DNA of 64,000 bases from Leidyana gryllorum EB-2025a (Eukaryota > Apicomplexa), in contig JBLWGC010000194.1 of the NCBI GenBank assembly GCA_048772705.1, positions 1-64,000 on the forward strand. The letters run 5' to 3'. The position numbers and the translations under genes are program-made. Of this stretch, positions 47,901 through 58,400 are shown one piece after another (positions within the stretch are counted from its first letter, which is position 1; every line of letters begins with the position of its first letter). The notes below the pieces were generated by a model. It made no database searches. It saw only the letters and a program-made list of their open reading frames with translations, and was not told the origin of the DNA.

Positions 47901-50237
47901 CGTTTCCATCGCAATTCATCAGTTGACACAGCGCGCCAGGGCGCTGGATCAGCAGCCGAGATTGGATGTATAATGCAATGCGCGAGATCATTTTTCTCAG
48001 CTTTCAGAATCTCCAGACCAATTTCTCTGCCTCGATTGACCTCTGCTTCGATAGCCAGCTCGCGGCGCCATCGATCATGTGCATCAGAGGGCTCTCTCAA
48101 GTGGAGACATTCCGCTACGCCGGGATCATTGAATGACAGTGAAGTTTGGCGGTCCGACCAGATCTGCCGGATGGGCCGTCGATAGAGACGGCATGCAATC
48201 CAATTGGGTCTGATTGGATCCACTTGACGTTCGGCTTTGCTGGTGGTTACTGTGGTGACTAACAACTTGTCCCAAATCCATGAGCGGACGAACTGCTTGA
48301 AGCTGGGGTGGAGAGCTAAAGCTCTTCCTTCAAACCTCACTATCCCTTCGAACAATTTGTCAGGGCTACCGAATGCAGCTCCCGCTCCGACTTGTTTGAG
48401 CCATGCTGTCATTGCGCTCTGACCATCATCTCCTCCGCTTCTTTCGCTGAAGATTGGAGGTGGTGGAGGAGCGGAGGTCGACACTTCGGCGTCCTCGTCC
48501 TCCATCTCCACATCCATATCCACTTCGTTGACCATTTCAGCTTCTTTTTCTCGCAAGACGGCGACGAAAGCTTCAGGCGTCATGATATGAGATGCCCAGC
48601 GACTTTGTAGACCCGATTCTAAGAAGTATTTGTGATAAAGTCCATCGGTTGGGGCCGCCGTTCTCCGGCGTTTGATACATCGGCGTCTACCATCTTCGGC
48701 CACCTTTTGCCCACTTTCGGCGTCCTTTTCACCATTGACTGGATTCTCGGGTTGAGAGGAGGGAGCTCGTACCCTCGAAGGTATGTAGTGACGGAAATCT
48801 TGTAATACAGTCTCGTCGTTGGTTTCCGTGAGCATTCGACACAGATCATTCGATACATCGGGGATCTTCTTGAGCTCAGTGAGGAGTGTCTTTTTGAGCT
48901 CATTGATCCTCCACCATTGTACATCCCATTGATATATTTTCCAGATCGCCTCGGGCGTCAGGGGAGGGAAGAGCAGATGCGCTTGATGAGTGATGATGTA
49001 GGGGACCTCGAATCTCTCGTTCAATAGGAGGTGCAGGACCAGCTGAATTTTCTCGGCCAGATCGTCCTCCAACTTCATGGACCGAGGGAAGAAGTACTCT
49101 CCGGGATTGGCCATGTTCTCGGTGCCGGGCCCCGTGGCTCTCAGGACTTGATCATACCGCTTTCTCTGTTTCTCTTCATCAAAGAGATCACATAGGTGAT
49201 ACGAGGGGTAGAGGGAGGTGTACTGAGCCACATCATAATCCTGTGTGGCGTTGCGCACCAATCGGGCGAAAGGAAGGGGGAACGTGTTGGCATATGTACG
49301 GAACTTTTCGACCATCCAAGCCGCTTCTGATTTCAGTGTTGCCTCTGGCACGGGATTGGGTCTGTGCTTATAGCGCTCTACCAATCTCTCTGGTTCATTT
49401 ACTGTCCGGATGGCTTCCCTCGCTAGGTCTTCCTCACTCAGCTCTGCTTTGGCCGGAGCCACATACGTTGCCTCGCCTTCACCGTCATAATCCTCGCCCC
49501 CTGCGCCTGCATCCATGCACTTAGGTCGCCTTCCCCCCAGTATGTCCATCAGTGTTTGAAGATCAAGGCCGAAGATTTCGCGCAGCATAGCCTGTTGAGA
49601 AGCGGAGAGTCCTGCGGAGTAAACTTCCTCGTCGTCTACTGCAGTTGTCCACCCGCCTTCATCGGCGGCATACTCTTCTCCTACACCGTCGCCTTCCTCG
49701 TCAACACCCATGTCATCATCGAAGAGGCCTCTGACAAGTGAGTGTTGTTGTAATTCGAGCGCCAGCCATCCGAGCACTTACTTTTTCCGGCCACCTGCAT
49801 CGTCATCTTCATCCTCATCATCAGAAGACTGTGCTGCTCGTTTCAGGCGCCGAAACCCTCGACTCTTGGTGACCTCCTGCTGTTCCTGACGGAGGTTCTC
49901 CTGGATTAGTTCCAAGTCCTCTGCGTCGAGCTTGTCATCGTCATCTTCTTCGTCATCGTCATTTTCGTCATCATCGCCGTTCCCCTCGTTGGCCTCGGCA
50001 TCACTGACGATAAACTCTTGCAAGTCTGCAAACTCGGTATATACACCGGCTGTCACTTCTATCATACCTTTGTCAGGCTCCTCTTCATCAGCTTCTTCTT
50101 CGTCCTCTTCGTCTCCTTGAGGTATTCGTTTTCCGTCCTGACACGGCAATTTAGTCACACAATAGTCTCCGGTGCCTGTCTACCTGGTTGGACTCCTCGT
50201 CCTCGACAGCCTGGTTGTCGACGAAGTCTTCGGCCAT
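44937..50237 (-). CDS. SUPT6H: Transcription elongation factor and histone chaperone Spt6
   Basis: Travels with RNA polymerase II, reassembles nucleosomes and binds the polymerase linker through tandem SH2 domains. Exon 1 (50,184-50,237, 18 codons, MAEDFVDNQAVEDEESNQ) is followed by an intron of 36 nt and then a highly acidic region (DDEEDDDDKLDAEDLELIQE). After another intron comes the conserved GLFDDD motif. The large exon (to about 45,560) encodes the core with helix-hairpin-helix/YqgF-like parts: LVERYKHRPNPVPEA, PNLILIGANCMVARELMAYV, NPLSEYCQLWHYASEMKPNY, LLQFVCGLGPIKSTAFLNHF. C-terminal exons carry tandem-SH2 sequence (GSFCQPFKGFLNDIFGHE, DSLYVTAKGFRLWMKSERNI). It ends at TAA 44,937. 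Length about 1,680 residues, in the family range. The phospho-CTD repeats of animal Spt6 are absent. Confidence 0.95.
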
Positions 50238-50323
50238 ATTTTTACATCACTTTTTGGACAAGTTGAGTTGACTAAGTCTATTCTGCCACTGCCAAATCTC
50301 ACATTCAAACTCCTCCTCCTATC

Positions 50324-52043
50324 TCAGCACACTTTCCTTTTCATCAAAGTACTTTGCATCAGCTTCTCCTTCTCCAGAAGGTAACCTGCTTCCTCTACCA
50401 CGTCCAACAGCCGCGATATCCCACGACTCCATGTTCCCATCTTGTCTTGCTGTAAGGAGTCCCCAAACACAACCAAACCCTCGGGACTGTAGTGGGCGGG
50501 CGAATCGGCAACGAGCACCAGAAATAATCACTCACCGGTTGATACGTGCATTAATGATGCCCGCTGAGACCAGCTCGCAAAGTTGCAGTTCGCAGTCCTC
50601 CTTTGCAATGTCAAACAATTCGCACATCCGCTCCAATGTGCACCGCTTATAGTACTTGGCCACAACGCGAAGGTCCTATAAATGCTGTCTCCTGGGCCCC
50701 GGCTATGTACTTACGTGTTGGATTACTCGTTCTTTCAAAAGCTTCGCCCGGTCGGCGGCGTTGGCGAATGGAGAATCCGCCATCAACGGGTGTTGTTGAA
50801 CGACCTGCGCGAACGGAGGGGGCCACCGAACAACATCTTGGCTCAGAAACGCAGTCAACATTTCTCTGGAAAGATTACAGCATCTGAGACGCGATCCTCC
50901 CTGTCTTACCCGAATGCTGGCGTAGCCTGTAAAGCCTTCTTCTCACTCTCGGCTAATCTCCGAGTCACATCAATTTGCTCTGGGGTGGGCGGAGCCAGGA
51001 GAGCAAAGAGTACCACTCCCTCGACATACCAAGTGGCCAGTTTCTCCAGCGTCATGCCCTTCGGCAAGAAAGGCGTCAGCTGTTTCATGTCCAATTCCGG
51101 AGACGCGTTCCGGACCCAAGGAGTGTCCAGGCACGACTTTAGACATTGAGAGACTGCCATCATGTCTCCTTCATGAATATGATACTCTGTCATGTACGAG
51201 TAGTAGCGCAATTTGCTCATCTGTGATCAGCGATAGTGAACGGAGGGAGGTCTCTCGTCGGCCGTTACCTGGAAATCGTCAGCTTCGAGTAACTTCCTGT
51301 TAAGACGCTTGGACACAATTTGACATCTAACAAAGTCGTTACGCGCAAGAACGAGTCGCATTTGCTCGAGAATAAAGTCGGTCTTCTCGTGTTTCTCCAT
51401 GGCGATAGAAGTCTCAATTTGCACCTCTTGCAGCAAAGCCGACGCTTCGGCGAGATTGCCTTCCGCCTCCTTCATACGAGACAAGCGCAAAATGATGCGC
51501 GCGCGCTCCACTTCGACGAACATCTATCACCAACATTGTGGCAAGCTTCCGGTACACGTGAGACTCACCTTGCCCTCAGTCACTGTGCAAAGGGTTTCAA
51601 TGAGAGCATAAAGAGCTTCCTTGCTCGGCATACGATCTAACCATCGCATTCCCTCCTGGACAATATCGGCAATGACTCTCTTTAGCTGCTGCCGCTTCTT
51701 GCACAGAACGGCGATGGACTCTCTGGCCTCGTCCAAATTGCCAGCTTCCAGCCAACTCTTCACTATCCAAACGCACACGCGCGATACCGAGGCGCTGTCG
51801 AAGGCCTATTGACACTTGAGTGTGACACAGACAGCACACAATACACAGTCTCACATTGCGAGCTTTCTTCTCAATAGGCGCCAGCAGGGCCACGGCGTCA
51901 TGGAGGCGTCCAGCGGCTTTGAGAGACTCAGCTTGGCTCAGGAGACTATCTACTTCTTTGGAGAAGTCTGCAGTAGACTTGGGATCCTTGACCAAGGAGT
52001 CCAAGTCTCCAAGGATAGCTGATGCGGTAGTTTCGTCAGCCAT
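50324..52043 (-). CDS. PSMD12: 26S proteasome lid subunit Rpn5 (PSMD12)
   Basis: Scaffold subunit of the 19S regulatory particle lid, next to Rpn8/Rpn9. Exon 1 begins at ATG 52,043 (MADETTASAILGDLDSLVKD). TPR-like helical exons follow (RVIADIVQEGMRWLDRMPSK, ERARIILRLSRMKEAEGNLA, FILEQMRLVLARNDFVRCQI, VSKRLNRKLLEADDFQ). YSYMTEYHIHEGDMMAVSQC and WYVEGVVLFALLAPPTPEQI match the family. The PCI domain is in VVAKYYKRCTLERMCELFDI and CELQLCELVSAGIINARINR, and the last exon ends GISRLLDVVEEAGYLLEKEK. About seven short introns, all in frame. Intact, normal length. The stop is 86 bp before the SPT6 start, and the start is 22 bp after the PITHD1 stop. Confidence 0.95.
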
Positions 52044-52065
52044 ATTTACACAAAATGGTTTCTTT

Positions 52066-52799
52066 TTAGAGGTTGTATCGCTGAGTGTGTTCTTCACGCA
52101 CTGGATGGTCTGCTGCCATAGGCCGACTTTCGTAAACTGTCATGACTGGTGCACGCTGGTGCCCTGAAATCTCCCCCCTCAGTCCTGACACAAACACACT
52201 TTTGCCGCCTGGTGCGAGTGAGACATACCAATATAGGCGAGGCGGATGGGACTGGTTGCTCCCTTGAAGTGTATTTGAAGAGAATTGATCAACTTGAGTT
52301 TGGCAATCTTCACGGGATGTGGAGAGTTGCCGCAGGGGTCTCGGACGATTTCCAGCTTTTGGACACTGGGCAGACCCAACTCGATGCTGCGCGGGGTGTT
52401 TCAGTGTTAGTCGCGGATTTGCACTTACTCGTTGAAACAGAGCTCTGGCCGATCAGCATATAGAGTAGCTGTCTCAGGAAAACCGTCTTCCGTCAGCGCG
52501 AGGATGTATAAGCTGTGGATAGTGCAGGGAGAGGAGAAGGGTATACTCAACAGCTATTAGGAGTATTGCGCAAACCACTGTTTGCTTACCAACTCAGACT
52601 CATCATCTTCGTCACTACAGCATCCTTCCCACTGCTCAAAACGAGCAGAGTGCGGTTTGAAGAGGTTGTGGCAGGAGTTACACACGGCTTCATTGCCGCA
52701 CGTGACCGAATCCTTGAGGATTGCATCGTTCAACCACCGTCCAGTCCCAACATTAGTGTCCAAGCGTTCGCAGTCACAAGCCGACGAGTGAGTGTCCAT
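52066..52799 (-). CDS. PITHD1: PITH-domain protein (PITHD1-like)
   Basis: PITH domain, the jelly-roll first defined in TXNL1, where it binds the 26S proteasome. Four exons read MDTHSSACDCERLDTNVGTG, NLFKPHSARFEQWEGC, then LLSIPFSSPCTIHSLYILAL and TATLYADRPELCFNE, then LGLPSVQKLEIVRDPCG and KLKLINSLQIHFKGATSPIR. The last exon begins YIGLRGEISGHQRAPVMTVY and ends QRYNL at TAA 52,066. The YIGLRGE junction matches the PITHD1 signature exactly. There is no thioredoxin domain. Human PITHD1 has been linked to proteasome interaction, which makes its position directly upstream of the Rpn5 gene (22 bp) notable. Confidence 0.93.
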
Positions 52800-53034
52800 G
52801 ATGTTTTCGTTATCGGGCAGGGAGAAGGGACGAAAAAGAAGACTGGCTTACAAAGCAGCTGACAAGTTGAAAAGGGTAGCACGACGTTTCCGCGACAAGG
52901 TTGCTGGGAAGAACCAGAAAAGTGTCACCGAATCTCACGAGTTCTCGATCGGCACGGCCCCTGACCGACCCTGGGACTCAGTTGACCCAGCCTTGACCAT
53001 TGCCACCCAATCATTATTCAAGAGCGTAAACTAA
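52798..53034 (+). CDS. Possible small basic protein (or leader of the next gene)
   Basis: A 78-codon frame beginning at ATG 52,798, whose start codon interlocks with that of PITHD1 on the other strand (CATG). It has a strongly basic half (GREKGRKRRLAYKAADKLKR, VARRFRDKVAGKNQK) and an acidic to neutral end. Its stop lies 9 bp before the fumarate reductase start. It could be a short gene, an upstream ORF, or untranslated leader read by chance; there is no family evidence. Confidence 0.25.
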   Translation: MMFSLSGREKGRKRRLAYKAADKLKRVARRFRDKVAGKNQKSVTESHEFSIGTAPDRPWDSVDPALTIATQSLFKSVN

Positions 53035-53043
53035 AAAATTGGT

Positions 53044-55049
53044 ATGCAACTGAGAAGACGTGAGAGGGCCCTAAGATCAGAGACGGATCCACCAGCCGGT
53101 GAAGCTACACAGTCCCGTCCCAGATCTGCTTCAAGAAATCTACTGATACTAATCCTTTTGTTATTCGTAGGTTGTTTTTCCATCGGCACTTTTTACCATT
53201 CTAAAATCTTTCCCACAACCGAAATAATGTGCGGGAAGAAGGTTTATGTCATCGGAGCGGGCCTTTCCGGGATGAGTGCAGCTTTTGCTGCTCTCGACCA
53301 AGGAGCTGAAGTGGTACTCGTGGAGAAGGACGCTAATCTGGGCGGTAATTCCGCCAAAGCTACTTCCGGCGTTAATGCTGTTAATACCAAATACCAGCTG
53401 GAGCATGATCCCAAAATCAAGGATTCCGTAGAGCTCTTCCTGACCGATATTCTCAAGTCAGGCAAGGGCATATGTGATAAGGATCTTGCGCGGAGTCTGG
53501 CAGCTCTGTCGGGAGAAGCAGTTGATGAATTGGTGGATCGTTTCGGACTCCAGCTCTCCGACATCAACCAACTGGGCGGACATTCCGCATCCAGGACCCA
53601 CAGATTCCCCCCCAAGGATGGGCGGATCGCACCCGTGGGGTATACCATGGCTGCCACTTTGCGCAGCAAGCTGGAAGCCGAGTCGGAACGAGTCACTATT
53701 CTTAAGAAGACCAAGTTAGTTGACTTCGATATGACCGAGGTGGCCCCAGGTCACTTCAAGGTTTCTACACTGACTTTGGAGAACGGCGAAGGAGAACGTC
53801 AAGTCGTCAGCGATGCTTCAGGCGTCGTCTTCGCAGCTGGAGGGTATGGCGCCGATTCATCTCCCGAGTCGCTCCTGGTGAAAGTCCGACCCGATCTCGA
53901 AGGCTTCCCGACAACAAACGGTCCGTTTGCTACCGGAGACACGGTTAAAATCGGCATTGCGAAAGGGCTCAAAACTACGGATCTGGATCAAGTGCAGCTT
54001 CACCCTACTGGATTCGTCCATCCTGACACCCCAGATGCCCCTCAGAAGTTTTTATGCCCAGAAGTGATCAGAGGAATTGGCGCAGTTTTGTTGGCGCCAA
54101 ATGGTTCGCGCTTCATTGACGAAGTTTCTACCCGTGATACCGTGTCAGCCGCAATCCGGAAGCATTGTGGGGACACTAAAGAATGGCAGATGGCAAAATC
54201 CGCCTCTCCGAATCAAAAGATGGCCCTGATGATCCTTTCGCAAGAGGTTGCTGAGAAGTTCGGTCTCGCTGCTTTTAATTTCTACAAGTCCAAGGGTTTC
54301 ATATTCGACCTGAAGGACGACAGTGATGTCAAACGCGTTGCGCCCGGGCTGAACTATCAGAGAATTCTCGAAGAGTTGGCGGCATACGACGACGCCGCAA
54401 AGGGGCACATTAAAGATCCCCATGGAAAGTCTCGCTTCCCAGTCATTTTCGGAGAAAATCCAGTATTATATGGAGCTTACATCACCCCGTCTCTGCATTT
54501 CACCATGGGCGGGCTCGCCATCAAGACCGATGCACGAGCTGTCCACAATGAAACCGGCAATGGCATCTTGAATCTATTCGTAGCCGGTGAGAATTCTGGC
54601 GGCGTGCATGGAGCCAACCGACTGGGAGGCAACGGGTGTTTGGAGTCTCTGGTGTTCGGTCGTTTGGCGGGCAAGCGAGCCGGACAAGTTCCGTCGAATT
54701 TGACAGATATCCCATCATCCGATACCAACGAATCCATAGTATTAGCAGTGTCTTATGATCCGACCGAGCCTTTCGCTGACATTACTTTGGCTGCTCCTTC
54801 GCCCGCTCATATGTGGCCGCAGGAGCACAAGTCGTTCGAAAGCCTTACTTTCCAGTCTTCGAATGGTCAAGTGGTAAGATATCCCATTCGTAAACTTATT
54901 TCGTGACTCTCTCTTCTCAGGTACATATCCCTATCGTGCAACAAACTTCATCGATTGGTGAAAGCAGAGTTGTGGCTTCTACAGAGAAAGTGGATAGAGC
55001 ACTTCTCGATCAATTTGTACAGCCAGGGCTTAAGGTTGTGCTCACCTGA
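53044..55049 (+). CDS. NADH-dependent (soluble-type) fumarate reductase
   Basis: FAD flavoprotein of the OSM1/trypanosomatid FRD and flavocytochrome c family; reduces fumarate to succinate and so reoxidises reduced cofactors. FAD-binding VYVIGAGLSGMSAAFAALDQ and VEKDANLGGNSAKATSGVN; catalytic-domain motifs LGGHSASRTHRFPPKDGR, DQVQLHPTGFVHP, PNGSRFIDEVSTRD, SLHFTMGGLAIKTDA and AGENSGGVHGANRLGGNGCL, typical of active enzymes. Two exons, 53,044-54,873 and 54,921-55,049 (652 residues), with the final exon giving VHIPIVQQTSSIGESRVVAS. Residues 1-30 are basic and residues 32-50 hydrophobic, a signal-anchor or targeting segment. A second ATG at residue 62 (53,227) lies directly before the FAD domain and could produce an untargeted form. 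No cytochrome b5 domain is present. Confidence 0.95.
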
Positions 55050-55443
55050 AGCTTTTTTTCTCAACTATACCCAGCCCCTCATTCACGTGAAGTCTCACGA
55101 TCTCGTGAATAGTTTGTACTTGTGAATAAACCGCTTGTTGGTATACAGTCGAGATCCCTCCTTTGTCTGAGCTACCAGTCAAGAGTAGACTCCAATTATC
55201 GTATCTGATTGGTCTCGTGTTCGAGCCCGTGTAGCTGCTAAGGAACGAGATTCGTGTTGGGCTACTGTTCACAATGTTGTAGTAATCGCAATCTTTGTTT
55301 AGGTGTACGAGTTAGTAGTAATTGAGCTTTAAGTCCGTAGACGAGCTCATGAAGCAGCGCGACTTTGCTGTCAAAAGCGTCACGCAAAAGTGGTTAATTA
55401 CACACAGAACAGAGGTACGGTTTGATCGATATCATACAAAAGA
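55050..55443. other. Convergent intergenic 394 bp, nothing recognised
   Basis: Lies between the stop of the fumarate reductase gene and the stop of the giant mucin-like gene. AT-richer than its flanks; the only ORF (76 codons, minus strand) has no recognisable content. Presumably two 3' UTRs. Confidence 0.5.
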
Positions 55444-58400
55444 TCATGCGAACATTTCGAGCTCTAGAGTTTGAAGGGTTTCACGATCAAGCTCATCCAT
55501 TGGAGCTTCAACATCCAATCCCACCAAATCTCCTGGCGGGTCGGGTGAAGCGAAACTCATAAGTCCGAATTGACGGATACCGTAGTACCCAGCAACAGCC
55601 AATACGGCTGCCCCAGCTGAGGCAGACCCGATGATGACGCCCATGTTACCTCCCTCTTCTGAGGTCGTAGTTGTTGTAGTGGTGGTACGCACCGCTTGTA
55701 TCAGACGTGTTGTCGTTGTCACCTCTTCGGCGGTTGTCTCCTCAGTTGAGGTCGACTCGGTGCCCTCCGTCGTGGTGACGTCCCAGCTAGTCGTCCCCTC
55801 GGCAGTAGCCACCGTGTCCACGTCTACTGGGCGAGTCTGGGGAGGTTGGATGATTCCAGTACTCCCAGACACCGTCTCTGTTGGTACTGCAGTTGTTGTA
55901 ACAGGGCGTGTCTCTGGAGGTTGGATGAAGCCCTCAGACTTGGTGCTAACGGTAACCATTGATGATGTCGAAGTAACATCCCACTCGTCGTCCGCGTTAG
56001 CCGAAGAGGCCTCACTGCTGATGGTAGTGAGAGTCGTGCTCTTGCCGCTGCCGATCGAGGTGGTCTCTCTTTCGTCACCGGACATTGAACTGGTCTCCAC
56101 AGCAGTTGGAGTGGCATTTTCCGCATCCGATTGCTCTGTTTCTTTGACGAAGACTGTGGTGGTACCCGGGAGGCTCGCCGTGGAAGTCTGAGCTTCGTCC
56201 TCGGAGGTCGAGATATCAGTACGATAGCTTCCTTGCTCTCCCGTCTCAGGCTGCATCTGTGTGGTGGAGCTCGGTAACGCGATATCAAAGGTGCTGGTAG
56301 CTCCCTCGACTCCAGTGGATCCTTCCACGGCGTCAACCGTAGTAAGGAAAGTGGTAGGTGGCTGAATTATACCAATGCTGGTGAGTTCTCCAACTTCAGT
56401 GGTGGAGCCTTCGACGGCAGAACCAGTCGTAGTGATGGGTGGCTGCACAATACCGCTGCTGGTCGGTCCTTCGACTTCAGTTGTAGAGCCTTCGACGCCA
56501 GAACCAGTGGTAGTGGTAGTGATGGGTGGCTGAACAATACCGCTGCTGGTCGGTCCTTCGACTTCAGTGGTGGAGACTTCGACCGCAGAACCAGTGGTAG
56601 TGGTAGTGATGGGTGGCTGCACAATACCGCTGCTGGTCGGTCCTTCGACTTCAGTGGTGGAGACTTCGACCGCAGAACCAGTGGTAGTGGTAGTGATGGG
56701 TGGCTGCACAATACCGCTGCTGGTCGGTCCTTCGACTTCAGTTGTAGAGACTTCGACGCCAGAACCAGTGGTAGTGGTAGTGATGGGTGGCTGAACAATA
56801 CCGCTGCTGGTCGGTCCTTCGACTTCAGTTGTAGAGACTTCGACGCCAGAACCAGTGGTAGTGGTAGTGATGGGTGGCTGAACAATACCGCTGCTGGTCG
56901 GTCCTTCGACTTCAGTTGTAGAGCCTTCGACGCCAGAACCAGTGGTAGTGGTAGTGATGGGTGGCTGAACAATACCGCTGCTGGTCGGTCCTTCGACTTC
57001 AGTGGTGGAGACTTCGACCGCAGAACCAGTGGTAGTGGTAGTGATAGGCGGCTGAACAATACCGCTGCTGGTCGGTCCTTCGACTTCAGTGGTGGAGACT
57101 TCGACCGCAGAACCTGTGGTAGTGATGGGTGGCTGAACAATACCGCTGCTGGTCGGTCCTTCGACTTCAGTTGTAGAGACTTCGATGTCAGAACCAGTGG
57201 TTGTGGTAGTGATAGGCGGCTGAACGATACCGCTGCTGGTCGGTCCTTCGACTTCAGTTGTAGAGCCTTCGACGTCAGAACCAGTGGTAGTGGTAGTGGT
57301 AGCGATGGGTGGCTGAACAATACCGCTGCTGGTCGGTCCTTCGACTTCAGTGGTGGAGACTTCGACGCCAGAACCAGTGGTAGTGGTAGTGGTAGTGATG
57401 GGTGGCTGAACAATACCGCTGCTGGTCGGTCCTTCGACTTCAGTGGTGGAGACTTCGACGCCAGAACCAGTCGTAGTGGTAGTGATGGGTGGCTGAACAA
57501 TACCGCTGCTGGTCGGTCCTTCGACTTCAGTTGTAGAGCCTTCGACGCCAGAACCAGTGGTAGTGGTAGTGATGGGTGGCTGAACGATACCGCTGCTGGT
57601 CGGTCCTTCGACTTCAGTTGTAGAGCCTTCGACGCCAGAACCAGTGGTAGTGGTAGTGATAGGCGGCTGAACGATACCGCTGCTGGTCGGTCCTTCGACT
57701 TCAGTTGTAGAGACTTCGATGTCAGAACCAGTGGTTGTGGTAGTGATAGGCGGCTGAACGATACCGCTGCTGGTCGGTCCTTCGACTTCAGTTGTAGAGC
57801 CTTCGACGCCAGAACCAGTGGTAGTGGTAGTGGTAGTGATGGGTGGCTGAACAATACCGCTGCTGGTCGGTCTTTCGACTTCAGTTGTAGAGCCTTCGAC
57901 GCCAGAACCAGTGGTAGTGGTAGTGATAGGCGGCTGAACGATACCGCTGCTGGTCGGTCCTTCGACTTCAGTGGTGGAGACTTCGACCGCAGAACCAGTG
58001 GTAGTGGTAGTGATAGGCGGCTGCACAATACCGCTGCTGGTCGGTCCTTCGACTTCAGTTGTGGAGACTTCGACGTCAGAACCAGTGGTTGTGGTAGTGA
58101 TAGGCGGCTGAACAATACCACTGCTGGTCGGTCCTTCGACTTCAGTTGTAGAGACTTCGACCGCAGAACCAGTGGTAGTGGTAGTGATAGGCGGCTGAAC
58201 AATACCGCTGCTGGTCGGTCCTTCGACTTCAGTTGTAGAGCCTTCGACGTCAGAACCAGTGGTAGTGGTTGTGGTAGTGATGGGTGGCTGAACAATACCG
58301 CTGCTGGTCGGTCCTTCGACTTCAGTTGTAGAGCCTTCGACGCCAGAACCAGTGGTAGTGGTAGTGATAGTGGTAGTGATGGGTGGCTGAACGATACCGC

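Noticed and set aside
54862-54906. Fumarate reductase ending YPIRKLIS
   Set aside because: Those residues are intron sequence; splicing 54,874-54,920 gives a longer in-frame C-terminus.
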